64,000 nt of DNA, taken from assembly GCA_947166565.1 (NCBI GenBank), contig CAMVEL010000009.1:1-64000 (forward strand), in the 5' to 3' direction. The position numbers and the translations under genes are program-made. This stretch comes from an uncultured Erysipelotrichaceae bacterium. GTDB taxonomy: Bacteria; Bacillota_I; Bacilli_A; RFN20; CAG-826. Shown piece by piece: positions 50,727 through 59,622 of this stretch (position 1 is the stretch's first letter; the number at the start of each line of letters is the position of its first letter). A model generated the notes under the pieces. The model saw only the letters and a program-made list of their open reading frames with translations. It searched no databases and was not told where the DNA came from.

Positions 50727-51859
50727 CTATGGCGAACCTCTTTCATTATGTTATCTAACGTGGAGATGAAGGTTTCCATCTCCTCCATGGTGTTCTCTTT
50801 CCCAAACGATACGCGTAAGGCATTTGAGGAACGTTCCTCATCGAATCCGGCGGCAAGCAAGGCTTTGGAAGGGATGTCCTTCTTCTTCGCGCAGGCGGAA
50901 ATCGATGACAGGCATATCCCCTTTTGGCTTAAGGCTTCCAAAATGACGGAGGCCTTATGGAGTTTTAGGGAGAAATTGAAGAGATACGGAACCCCATCAA
51001 GCGGGGAATTTATCTCATATAGGTCAGGACGGCTAGTTAGGTATTCGCTTAACCTTTCGCGAAGTTTTTTGCAATTATCGAGGAAAGCGGGTTGCTTAGC
51101 TAAGGATATCTCCAGGGCTTTGGCCATTGCCATGATGCCGGGGACATTCTCGGTCCCTCCACGGAGTCCGCCTTCTTGATCGCCTCCTGAAAGAAGAGGA
51201 AGAAAGGTAATGTTCTTTCTAAACAACAGGATGCCTACCCCTTTGGGTCCTCCGAATTTATGGGATGAGGCCGTCAGGATATCGATATTCTCATAAGGGA
51301 AAGTTATCTTCCCCAAGGACTGGGTGATATCGACATGGAGGAAGCATTTTGGGTATTTGGCCTTGATATCGATAATGCCCTTAAGGTCGTTTTTGGCCCC
51401 CGTCTCGTTATTGACGGACATAAAGGAAAGAAGGATCGTTTCGTTATTGATGAGGGATTTAAGTTCATCTAGATAAATCGCCCCATCGTTCTTGTTATCA
51501 AGAAAATGGACGTCGAATCCGAAATATTCGCCAAGCTGATGGACCGTATTGAAGACGGAGGCGTGTTCTCCGTTTGAGGAGATGATTCGCTTACCCCTAT
51601 TTTGATAATTGAAGGCGATGCCTTTGATGGCCATGTTGTTACCTTCGGTCGCCCCCGAGGTGAAGATCAGGTTATGGGTTTTTGATAAGCCAAGGAGATC
51701 GAGGATCTTCTTCCTCGCTTCTTCTTTCGCCCTATCGGCTTTCCTGCCGATGCGATGGGCGGCCCCGGGATTACCAAAACAATCCTCGCAGTATTCTTTC
51801 AATACTTGCATGGATTCGGGCAAAATGGGACTGGATGAAGCGTGGTCGAAATAAATCAT
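50723..51859 (-). CDS. iscS: Cysteine desulfurase (NifS/IscS family)
   Basis: A 378-residue PLP enzyme. MIYFDHASSSPILPESM, TSGATEGNNMAIKG, the PLP site TASSHKFGGPKGVGIL and the catalytic cysteine in SSISACAKKKDIPS are present. It supplies sulfur to ThiI, and the ezrA-desulfurase-thiI order is conserved in Bacilli (B. subtilis NifZ). The translational coupling with thiI supports a dedicated pair. It lies three bases after ezrA. Confidence 0.95.
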   Translation of the reverse strand: MIYFDHASSSPILPESMQVLKEYCEDCFGNPGAAHRIGRKADRAKEEARKKILDLLGLSKTHNLIFTSGATEGNNMAIKGIAFNYQNRGKRIISSNGEHASVFNTVHQLGEYFGFDVHFLDNKNDGAIYLDELKSLINNETILLSFMSVNNETGAKNDLKGIIDIKAKYPKCFLHVDITQSLGKITFPYENIDILTASSHKFGGPKGVGILLFRKNITFLPLLSGGDQEGGLRGGTENVPGIMAMAKALEISLAKQPAFLDNCKKLRERLSEYLTSRPDLYEINSPLDGVPYLFNFSLKLHKASVILEALSQKGICLSSISACAKKKDIPSKALLAAGFDEERSSNALRVSFGKENTMEEMETFISTLDNIMKEVRHR

Positions 51860-51862
51860 GTC

Positions 51863-53593
51863 TTATTCGTTAACACCCCTAAGGCGTTTTATGGCCGCGG
51901 TGGTATCCGCATAGGAATTGGCGAAATCGGCGGAGAAATAGAGTTTCTCGGTTTGGAGGAGGATGGCGTTAAGCTGCCCGAAGTCCGCCCTGCGACGGTT
52001 CGCATAGACGATCGCGGCATCCGCCTTAAGCATCATCTCATATTGGGATTGCATGTATTTGGCGAGTTCATCCCCATCATGATGGAGGACATCGACTTTG
52101 GCGTTGATCGCGGCGACGTCTATTGGACGGGTATAAAGGCGAGAGTATATCTCATCGATGGTTTTGAAGAGCTCATCGATTTTCGGGGTGACCGCCTCAA
52201 CAAGGGCGGGGACATCGATTTTCCTTAGGGTGACCTCGATATTCTGCAGCGATTCATAATAAATCGCGACCGCCTTCATCGCGGCCTCGCTATCGGCTTT
52301 GAGGGAGAAGAGGTATTTATCGAATTCATCGATCGCGTTATTGGCTTCACTGGCTTCATCCCGAAGGGTATGCATCTTCTCAACGAGGAGGGAATAAGGC
52401 TGTTTGGTGCCGGAATGGATGAAGGTATCGAGGCTACGCTTGGTCGCGGAGGCCTTGTTGATAAGGGTTTTGATGTAATCGACCTTGGCCTGCTCCTCTT
52501 CCGCGAGAGCGTAGATCTTCTTAACGTCTGGCAGGGCGTTGCATAGCCTGATGTTCTTTTGCTCGACGTTAGATTCCTCAACATAAATCGCGTCGCATTC
52601 GGAATCGAAGGTGACGCGGGCTTCCTTCTCCCTTTCGAAGGATTCGAAATAATCCTCGATTTCCGCGGAGATGCCATCAAGGGCCTCGGGGACTCCGTTA
52701 AGGGAGAATTCCCTAACGGCCTTGATCGCGGCCACCAGTTCTTCTCTCATCTCGGCGATTCTTTCCTTGCCCATGATATGATGGAGAGGATAACCGGCCT
52801 CGATCATATCGCCATAACGGTTCTCAAGACTATTGATCTTCTCGGGGATGACCGTTTGGATGGTGATGCATAGATTAGGGAGAATCTGGAGGTCCTTTCC
52901 AAGTTCCTTGATAACGGAGGCGATCGAAGGAAGGAGGTTATTGGCCTCATCGTATTGGGCGGATTCGACGTAGGATTCAAAGGTTGAGAACCTATCGTCA
53001 AGAAGGCGGAAGACCTTCTCGAAGGAAGCGGAAACAAGGGAGAGGTCCGCTTGCTTGATGTAATAATCCTGCTTGATTTGACGGAGGTTCTCCTTCAAGA
53101 CGAGGGATTGCTGACGGCATTCCTCCTCTGGGCGGATGACTGCGAGCAAATCGTCATTGAGGGAATTGACCTTCTCCTCGAATTCCGCGAGTTTAGCCTT
53201 AACGTTAGGGAGGTCGAGTTTAAGTTCCTTGTAATTATGCTCGTTGAGATAATCGCGGATGCGGTTGACCTCCTCTTGCATCGAGGAATCGCCGGAATCG
53301 CGAATTTCCTTGAACCTCTTATTGAAGTTCATGTGGATATCAAGATAGAGGATGTTGGTCCTTGAGATGATTTCGATACGTTTGATGTATTGGGAATCCT
53401 GACCGAATAGCAACGCGTGGAGATATTCGAATTTACGGTTGATTTCCCTAACCTGCTTCTTCATTCTCATGTGGGCGAAGGCCGTGAAATAGAAAAGGAT
53501 GCCTAAGCCGATTAGAGCAAGGGTTCCAAGGACCATCCCCACGATGATCCAGGGGTTAAGAGTGTCAACTAAAAGAAGCGTTTGGTAATTCAT
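51863..53593 (-). CDS. ezrA: Septation ring formation regulator EzrA
   Basis: A 576-residue protein with one N-terminal membrane helix (about 15-38) and a long series of spectrin-like coiled-coil segments. VREINRKFEYLHALLFGQDS and the repeated E/K-rich helices fit EzrA, which controls FtsZ ring placement. The position before the desulfurase and thiI genes is the usual one. No ribosome binding site precedes the ATG and the -10 is only seven bases upstream, so the mRNA may be leaderless. Confidence 0.88.
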   Translation of the reverse strand: MNYQTLLLVDTLNPWIIVGMVLGTLALIGLGILFYFTAFAHMRMKKQVREINRKFEYLHALLFGQDSQYIKRIEIISRTNILYLDIHMNFNKRFKEIRDSGDSSMQEEVNRIRDYLNEHNYKELKLDLPNVKAKLAEFEEKVNSLNDDLLAVIRPEEECRQQSLVLKENLRQIKQDYYIKQADLSLVSASFEKVFRLLDDRFSTFESYVESAQYDEANNLLPSIASVIKELGKDLQILPNLCITIQTVIPEKINSLENRYGDMIEAGYPLHHIMGKERIAEMREELVAAIKAVREFSLNGVPEALDGISAEIEDYFESFEREKEARVTFDSECDAIYVEESNVEQKNIRLCNALPDVKKIYALAEEEQAKVDYIKTLINKASATKRSLDTFIHSGTKQPYSLLVEKMHTLRDEASEANNAIDEFDKYLFSLKADSEAAMKAVAIYYESLQNIEVTLRKIDVPALVEAVTPKIDELFKTIDEIYSRLYTRPIDVAAINAKVDVLHHDGDELAKYMQSQYEMMLKADAAIVYANRRRADFGQLNAILLQTEKLYFSADFANSYADTTAAIKRLRGVNE

Positions 53594-53600
53594 GGGCTAT

Positions 53601-53609
53601 ATTGTAGCA
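53601..53609 (-). promoter_or_regulatory. Extended -10 promoter of ezrA
   Basis: The minus strand reads TGCTACAAT, ending seven bases before the ATG. The -35 is weak. Transcription would start near the first base of the start codon. Confidence 0.5.
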
Positions 53610-53662
53610 CAACGCGAGGGCGCGTGTAGACGGGTGAGAAAAATGATTTCCCGAAGAAGATA

Positions 53663-54778
53663 TCAGTCTTCCAGCATTATTTCGCAGATTGTATTGAGCT
53701 CGTCGTTCGTAAAACCAAGACTGTTAAAATAAGCGAAGGCTTTTTCTTGGAGGGTAGTCCCTGCAAAGGCATTGATGTAATTGAAATGCGAATTGATGTT
53801 ATCAAGGCCTCTTGATCCGCCGATGTTGCCAAAATTAGAGAAAAGATAATCACGATATATGTCTTCTGGTTCAAGTCCTAACAAAGCGCTTAAGTAAAAA
53901 GCAACTACTCCCGTCCTATCGGTTCCGATCGCGCAATGGAAGACTATTGGGTAGTTTTCAATGTCAGTGAAAACCTTAAAAACGTTTCTCATCATTTCTG
54001 TTTCGTTTTTCGGGATATTAACGACATCCCAACCCATGTGATAAGGGAAATAGTTAACTTCTTTCCCCAAAATGCTATCGTATAAAGCTCCGCTTTCATT
54101 GTTGTAGATTTCGCGGAGATCTATTTCGCTTTTGACCTTGAAATCGTCTAGAAGTGTCTTTCTTCCGTTTAAAGAAATCAGTGGGGTAATGTTAAGAACA
54201 TACCTCTCGTTTAATTGGCCCATCCTATAGACGAGGCCTTGCTTAACCCGCTTTCCGCTAGACGTTGTATAGCCACCTAAATCCCTCGCATTAGTCACTC
54301 CGCTAACGTAAACATTCCTTGGCCCTTTGTCGATTGTTTCAAAGGATTTGATTTCGCTAGAATAGGCAACGTCACCGATGTTCGCGGTCACGAAGTAAAA
54401 GTATTCCGTTCCAATGAAAAGATTTGTAAAAGTATATGATGGATCTTCTAAATGATGGGTAATAAAGCCATTTAAATCTGGATTGGTCGTGTAACTTAAA
54501 CTGTAATAATCGACATCTTGGCCTGTAGATATATCGAACGTCCAAGAAAGCGTAAAGGTTTGAGGTCTCGACAATTCGCTTGTGCCTTCCGCGTATTTGC
54601 CGATGGAATCATAGGTGTCCGCCAAATACGAAGATTGCAAAGGAGTATGGGTATTGATTACATCATAATCGGAAAAGGAAAAGGAATATTCCACGTTTTC
54701 TTCGATGGCTTTAAACCCTTCCGAAGAAGAACATCCGCTGAGGATAAATGGCAAAACAAACAAAAAGTACTTCTTCAT
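53663..54778 (-). CDS. Secreted lipoprotein with tyrosine-phosphatase domain
   Basis: The start is placed at MKKYFLFVLPFILSGCSS (ATG 54778), which gives a lipoprotein signal with lipobox LSGC. The FnIII-like stretch (TFTLSWTFDISTGQDVDYYSLSY, TYTFTNLFIGTEYFYFVTA) is followed by a dual-specificity/PTP-like domain. Key parts are NARDLGGYTTSSGKRVKQGLVYRMG, EIDLREIYNNE and the P-loop HCAIGTDRTG. These belong to the secreted phosphatase family that acts on phosphotyrosine or phosphoinositides. It is the last gene of the surface-protein cluster, two bases after the preceding lipoprotein. Confidence 0.85.
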   Translation of the reverse strand: MKKYFLFVLPFILSGCSSSEGFKAIEENVEYSFSFSDYDVINTHTPLQSSYLADTYDSIGKYAEGTSELSRPQTFTLSWTFDISTGQDVDYYSLSYTTNPDLNGFITHHLEDPSYTFTNLFIGTEYFYFVTANIGDVAYSSEIKSFETIDKGPRNVYVSGVTNARDLGGYTTSSGKRVKQGLVYRMGQLNERYVLNITPLISLNGRKTLLDDFKVKSEIDLREIYNNESGALYDSILGKEVNYFPYHMGWDVVNIPKNETEMMRNVFKVFTDIENYPIVFHCAIGTDRTGVVAFYLSALLGLEPEDIYRDYLFSNFGNIGGSRGLDNINSHFNYINAFAGTTLQEKAFAYFNSLGFTNDELNTICEIMLED

Positions 54779-54780
54779 TT

Positions 54781-55674
54781 TCACCATCCTATCAGGCAAT
54801 GATGCCAAATCGAAGCTTCGACGATAAAATCATCCTCGCCTATTGTGACCAAAAGGTCCCCACCAGGAATAAGGCGTTGTATCACGTTATGATCGCTACA
54901 TCCAAAATATGAAGCATTCAAAGGCCCATATAACATGTATTTGTAATCAAAGAGATGCAATTCTTCCTTTTCATCGATAAGGAGATAATTACCTTCGCTG
55001 ACAACGCATTTCTCTCCATAATAGGTTGATTTATGAATGTTATTTGCAAAAAGCAATAAACGCGAATCTGAATTCGAAGCAAAAATAACGGGGACATTAT
55101 CTTGTTTTTTCATTATGGCGATATCCGAACGATAGACGAAGTCTTCGTAAGTGATTACGATTTGACCCAATCCTATTTCGGTATTGTTTGGAAAACTTAC
55201 ATCATAATCATTGATTATGTGTTCGCCCGATTCATCATATTTGATGAGGGAAAAATAATCGCGATTAAAAGTTTCTCCGAGGAAATAGACATATTTCTCA
55301 TCGTAATTATGGTAAACATAGCCTTTGACGATTATCGAAAAAGAGGCAACGAGAATACCATTTTTGATAATGACCTCTTTCCTTCCGGGCGTGGACGTGT
55401 CCACTTCTGTTACTTCGTATTCATCAAGAATCGCGAGTTGTTGACCATCGCGATAAAGGAAGACGAGCAATGAATCAAGATTTAATTCCTCACCTAATTC
55501 ATACACGCGTTTGGCGGAAGAATAGTCGAGAACGATACGATTAGGTTCTTCGTCTATTTGGTTCATTTGTTCTTCTTTTTCGCTAACGTCAGCTGAAGTC
55601 GAAGGAACAATAAAAGAGCAAGATGAAATCAAAGCAGTCAAAGCACATATGCTAGCGAGACCCTTTTTCATCAT
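54781..55674 (-). CDS. Lipoprotein with Ig-like domain, unknown function
   Basis: A 297-residue protein with a lipobox (ALISSC) after a short signal. Residues about 45-115 (AKRVYELGEELNLDSLLVFLYRDG ... DTSTPGRKEVIIKNGILVASFSIIVK) match a bacterial Ig-like domain (Big_3 type). The remainder is not recognised. It is in the surface-protein cluster, 18 bases after the G9-tract gene and two before the phosphatase lipoprotein. Confidence 0.78.
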   Translation of the reverse strand: MMKKGLASICALTALISSCSFIVPSTSADVSEKEEQMNQIDEEPNRIVLDYSSAKRVYELGEELNLDSLLVFLYRDGQQLAILDEYEVTEVDTSTPGRKEVIIKNGILVASFSIIVKGYVYHNYDEKYVYFLGETFNRDYFSLIKYDESGEHIINDYDVSFPNNTEIGLGQIVITYEDFVYRSDIAIMKKQDNVPVIFASNSDSRLLLFANNIHKSTYYGEKCVVSEGNYLLIDEKEELHLFDYKYMLYGPLNASYFGCSDHNVIQRLIPGGDLLVTIGEDDFIVEASIWHHCLIGW

Positions 55675-55692
55675 CTTGCTCTCGTTTGATTA

Positions 55693-57477
55693 TTAGTTGA
55701 AAGCAGCTAGGAAATCAGCAAGATTGGGGTGCGCGGTAACGTTTGATCCGCTGGTTGGCTTGCTGGATAACCCCCATGCAGAGTCCGCCAAATGATAAGT
55801 ATGAAGGTCGCACGACCTGACACCAGTAGCTCCGAAGAAACTAGTTACATCGGAACCGCCTGTGTTATCGAAACCGCGGGCTAAATTGCCTAAACCAAAT
55901 TTGAAGGTTTCGTCCCAATTGAATTTTTTAATATCATCTGAAGAAGTCGCGTTAATCTTTATTCCAGAGCAATAAGAGCCGCCGGAAATGTTTGGATCGC
56001 TCCAAACGGCGTCGTTCCAGTCGGTAGCTGTATCGGAGGAATAGATCGCTGCTGCGCCTTTCACGAAATTAAGGGTATTGCTGTTGGAGAGATATATACC
56101 AACGGATGGGTCTCCGCCGGTACTTCCGTTCTTGCTGACGTCGATCATGAGTTTGCCTGCATGTTCGGCATCGCCAACTTGAATGCTGCATCTTTGCGTT
56201 CCGCGCCTGCAGCCCGAAATATTGACGTTACTACGTATGTTGATGGCGGGGTAATAAGAAGCATCAACTCCGCTAATACCCCAGTTGCAATCGGAAATGT
56301 TGAGCGTTCCGGCGTTTTGGTTTAAATCTCCTCCGGTCGCTTTCTGATTAAAGCGGATTCCGCGATTACACTTTGAAATAGTCACGTCGCTTTCAAGTAC
56401 AAGGTTTCCGTTGTTGACATAAATGCCATCCACCGATCTGTTATCTGGTCCGGAGAAAACGAGTGGACTTTTAACCGTAGTGTATAGCGCCTCGCTGTCC
56501 AAAGTCGCACTAGGAAAAGTCAATGTTTCGCCCATGAAGACCAAAACACCGTATCCGCCTCTGAATTTAATGCCCCCGATTTTAGCGTTATTCTCTGACT
56601 TTATAATGATTTGGGCATTCCCAGAATTAGTGACATTCGAATCGATATAAAGCGTTTTGCCGCTGTTATCGCCATTAAGCGTAAGGACGAAACGCTTGGT
56701 TCCAGAGTTCAAAAGGTTTTGATAATCGAATTCTAACGTGCCGGCACGTCCTGGGTTGGCATAAGAATCCAAATTATATGGCGTATATTCAACTTTATCA
56801 TCGGTGGTTGTGCCGATTTTGATGGAATAGGCGCTGAAATCGACTTCTTCAAATCTATAATCGCAAATGTCGCAGGAATCGTAATATTTAACTCCATCGC
56901 TGGTATCACGAATGATCTTATGAACGTGAGCATGTTCGTCTTCTTGACTGCATGTGTAGAAGAAAGTCATGTCGGTGATGTTGACATCGTTGCCAGATTC
57001 GTTAATGACCTTGAAAGTATCGGGGTAACCATTGCCCTCAGGGAAATTGAACGAATTAAGGCTATCGTCAATTATAGTTTCGTAATAAGTCGGCTTTCCG
57101 GATTCGACATACCCATATTGAAGCTTCAAGGTTCCGTCGATGGTATAGGTAATGTTGGTTAGGCCGCCAATCCTGCCGTTAAGTTGGAAATACCCGTTAT
57201 TGGATAAGGTTCCCCAGGAGGAGGGAGAGCTATGGGTGTAACCTGAGTAGGTGAGTTCCCGGCTATTGTTTGGGTCGGATAGATAGACGGTGCCGTTGCC
57301 AGATCCGTCAGTCAAAAGGTTGGTTGTACCGTTTAGCGAGATTCGATGATCGCCAACGTCACCGTTAGTAAATTGGATACCCCCCCCCAATCGAATTTGG
57401 GACATTCCAACAGTAAGAGCGGTGCAAGCTCCTGCAATGCCGAGGGCTGCTAAGCCATAAACAATTTTCTTCGTCAT
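55693..57477 (-). CDS. Secreted beta-helix surface protein with G9 contingency tract
   Basis: A 594-residue protein with a signal peptide (MTKKIVYGLAALGIAGACTA). Its long Asn/Gly/Ser-rich region has short repeated strands in the right-handed beta-helix style (NAQIIIKSENNAKIGGIKF, GTLNISDCNWGISGV). The family is not recognised. Codons 31-33 encode LGGG through a run of nine G residues just after the signal peptide. Loss or gain of one base causes a stop within about 20 codons, so expression could be switched by slippage. AGGAGG precedes the ATG. Confidence 0.75.
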   Translation of the reverse strand: MTKKIVYGLAALGIAGACTALTVGMSQIRLGGGIQFTNGDVGDHRISLNGTTNLLTDGSGNGTVYLSDPNNSRELTYSGYTHSSPSSWGTLSNNGYFQLNGRIGGLTNITYTIDGTLKLQYGYVESGKPTYYETIIDDSLNSFNFPEGNGYPDTFKVINESGNDVNITDMTFFYTCSQEDEHAHVHKIIRDTSDGVKYYDSCDICDYRFEEVDFSAYSIKIGTTTDDKVEYTPYNLDSYANPGRAGTLEFDYQNLLNSGTKRFVLTLNGDNSGKTLYIDSNVTNSGNAQIIIKSENNAKIGGIKFRGGYGVLVFMGETLTFPSATLDSEALYTTVKSPLVFSGPDNRSVDGIYVNNGNLVLESDVTISKCNRGIRFNQKATGGDLNQNAGTLNISDCNWGISGVDASYYPAINIRSNVNISGCRRGTQRCSIQVGDAEHAGKLMIDVSKNGSTGGDPSVGIYLSNSNTLNFVKGAAAIYSSDTATDWNDAVWSDPNISGGSYCSGIKINATSSDDIKKFNWDETFKFGLGNLARGFDNTGGSDVTSFFGATGVRSCDLHTYHLADSAWGLSSKPTSGSNVTAHPNLADFLAAFN

Positions 57478-57530
57478 CTTCTTTTCCTCCTAATGAAACT
57501 AAAAAACGATTTCAAAGTTTACTTAAGTAG

Positions 57531-57582
57531 ATTATAAAATTAAAACCTTCGCTCTTGCTCAATTGCAATCGAGTTTGCTCAA
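57531..57582 (-). promoter_or_regulatory. Promoter with direct repeats upstream of the G9-tract gene
   Basis: The minus strand has TATAAT (57531-57536), preceded by two copies of TTGAGCAA at 57555-57562 and 57575-57582, 20 bp apart. The proximal copy lies where a -35 would be, which fits a tandem-repeat activator or phosphoregulator site. The 138-base gap to the next gene holds nothing else visible. Confidence 0.5.
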
Positions 57583-57615
57583 CTTTTTGATTAAATGTGA
57601 AAAAGTGTCGATTAA

Positions 57616-59616
57616 TCAAAATGAATCCGGATAGGTTTCTTTGTCAAAGTATTCAATGGTCATGTTCAGTTCTTCTTCATAACCATTGATGTCATTGATC
57701 GTGTGGAGGAAGCGTCCTTCGCCGCCAAAATAACGCGCGGAGACGTGTTCCAAATCGATTCCTTCGTTGCAAGGGGTTTCCAAAGCCGTGTAGCAAAGCT
57801 CTTCAATGCCACTGGTATTTATAAAATAAATGCCGATGCCATGGGCTTTATGATTGATGACGTTATCCGAAATCTTGTAGGATGGATAACCCATCGAGGC
57901 TTCCCCTTCATATCCTTCATCTACCCTAGACCAATATGTTGGGCTAGGTAAATCATATGGGGTTTCCGATTGGTAGAAGATGACTTCGCCATATTCTCCG
58001 TTCCAGATTAACTGGTATTTATAGAAATGCTCGATCATGAGCGCGTGGCAAATAACGCGTTGACCATTTATGACACATCCGTATTTGCCATAATTCTTCT
58101 TATAACCGATGTTTTTGCCGTGATCTGCCCGCCAAATCCAGAAATTGTCCCCGATGACGTTATCTTGGTTGATGATTAAGCAAGTATCGACGTTCACGTC
58201 TTTGCTCGTATGTCCGCCTACCCTAAAGAAGAGATCCGACAAGGTGGATCTAGAGGGGTTATCCGCTTCTTCCAAGACCAAATAGTTCTCGGTTTTGCCT
58301 TCGCTTTGGAAAAGCAAAGAGGACATGTGGTTATTGATTGACTTAACGGACATTATCTTCTTTTGGGTTCCATTCGCGGATAAGGTCGCATAGCCTAGCC
58401 CCATGATAAAGGAACCATCATGAACCACTTCCAACGTTTCGTCGAGGTTATAGGTTCCGGGGGTGAAGAGGATATATTTGTTTTGCCTAAGCTTCTCGTT
58501 GATCTTCTTTGCACTATCGTTTGGACTCATTACGGCGAATTCGCTTAAAGGGACAAAATCATGGTCATCAAGAGAAAAGTCATGGCCTTTGTTCTTGTTT
58601 AAGGTAGTCGGGACATAATAACCGAACCCTTTTGTTTCATCATAGACGAGGAAAGGTTTTTCGATTACGTCGAGGGAAGTTTCCATCAAGGTCGTCCTCG
58701 ATTCGATCCAAGTACCTTTGGGCGTTTCTCCAACCGTTCCTTCAAAGACCATGTTCATGTTGGAATGATTAAAGGAAGCGAAGGTATCATTCCTCATCAG
58801 GAATTGCTGTTGGGTACCTGGGTTAATCGTTCCATCTATCAAAGAATTCGCGATGAAGCCACCGGATGAGAGGCCGTTCCCGCCCTTCAAATCAAATAAG
58901 GCTAGATCGCCCCTAAAATGGGTTCTCCTTAAGGAAGTCGCTTGGGAAATCGCCCAGGTCGAATTACGGTAGAAGGATAGATTCTCCGCGCTTCTCCAGA
59001 AATTGATGAGGGCATTCCCTGTCCTAGGATGATTTATCGTCTGCATTGAGGAGAATATGCAATCATCCGGGGAAGCCCCTAAGCCCCTGAAGGAAGTGTA
59101 ATAGCCGTTTTTTAAGGTAATGTCGGTATAAAATCCCGGCATGAAAAGGACCTCGACCCGATCCTCGCTCCATTCGTCGGAACATAAAGTCGCGTATTTA
59201 TTATCGATGAACCGTTGGATTTCATCATGGTCATCGTCAGGGAAGAAGACCTTGACGTTGTTATTCCCAAATACACCTTCGACATATGGTTTGACCAAGA
59301 TGGTATAGCTTCTTTTCTCGCTTCCGTTAACAAGAGGGACGATTTTGAAGGAGGCACGGATATCCTCGTTAGAGAAAAAAGGCGAGGAAAGCTTCTCTAA
59401 AAGTTTGTATTCGCTTTCGCTATGGCCTTTTTTGTAAAGGTTAAATTCCTTGTAGTCCTCGCCTTCAAAACGGAATTCCGCCTTTCCTTCCTTAAAGGAA
59501 TAGGTGATTTCCCCATTATATTTTTCGGTATTCTCCGCTTCTTGTCCGCAACTAAAAAGAAGGGACAAAGAAAGAAGAGACGGGAGAAGGAATACAACCT
59601 TTTTGGGTTTGATCAT
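57616..59616 (-). CDS. Lipoprotein with GH55-like right-handed beta-helix
   Basis: A 666-residue protein with a lipoprotein signal (LLSLSLLFSC). Two similar beta-helix halves are suggested by VEVLFMPGFYTDITLKNGYYTSFRGLGASPDDC and NKYILFTPGTYNLDETLEVV...GLGYATL. Strings such as FFRVGGHTSKDVNVDTCLIINQDNV, DNFWIWRADHGKNIGYKKN and IWNGEYGEVIFYQSETPYDLP match a family of secreted actinobacterial proteins often labelled adenylyl cyclase without basis. A carbohydrate-active role is more likely. It is co-transcribed with the 232-aa lipoprotein upstream (six-base gap). Confidence 0.8.
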   Translation of the reverse strand: MIKPKKVVFLLPSLLSLSLLFSCGQEAENTEKYNGEITYSFKEGKAEFRFEGEDYKEFNLYKKGHSESEYKLLEKLSSPFFSNEDIRASFKIVPLVNGSEKRSYTILVKPYVEGVFGNNNVKVFFPDDDHDEIQRFIDNKYATLCSDEWSEDRVEVLFMPGFYTDITLKNGYYTSFRGLGASPDDCIFSSMQTINHPRTGNALINFWRSAENLSFYRNSTWAISQATSLRRTHFRGDLALFDLKGGNGLSSGGFIANSLIDGTINPGTQQQFLMRNDTFASFNHSNMNMVFEGTVGETPKGTWIESRTTLMETSLDVIEKPFLVYDETKGFGYYVPTTLNKNKGHDFSLDDHDFVPLSEFAVMSPNDSAKKINEKLRQNKYILFTPGTYNLDETLEVVHDGSFIMGLGYATLSANGTQKKIMSVKSINNHMSSLLFQSEGKTENYLVLEEADNPSRSTLSDLFFRVGGHTSKDVNVDTCLIINQDNVIGDNFWIWRADHGKNIGYKKNYGKYGCVINGQRVICHALMIEHFYKYQLIWNGEYGEVIFYQSETPYDLPSPTYWSRVDEGYEGEASMGYPSYKISDNVINHKAHGIGIYFINTSGIEELCYTALETPCNEGIDLEHVSARYFGGEGRFLHTINDINGYEEELNMTIEYFDKETYPDSF

Positions 59617-59622
59617 ACGTTA

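Noticed and set aside
57616-59616. Adenylyl cyclase annotation for the beta-helix lipoprotein
   Set aside because: No cyclase catalytic motif is visible; the label in related proteins appears to be a database artefact.
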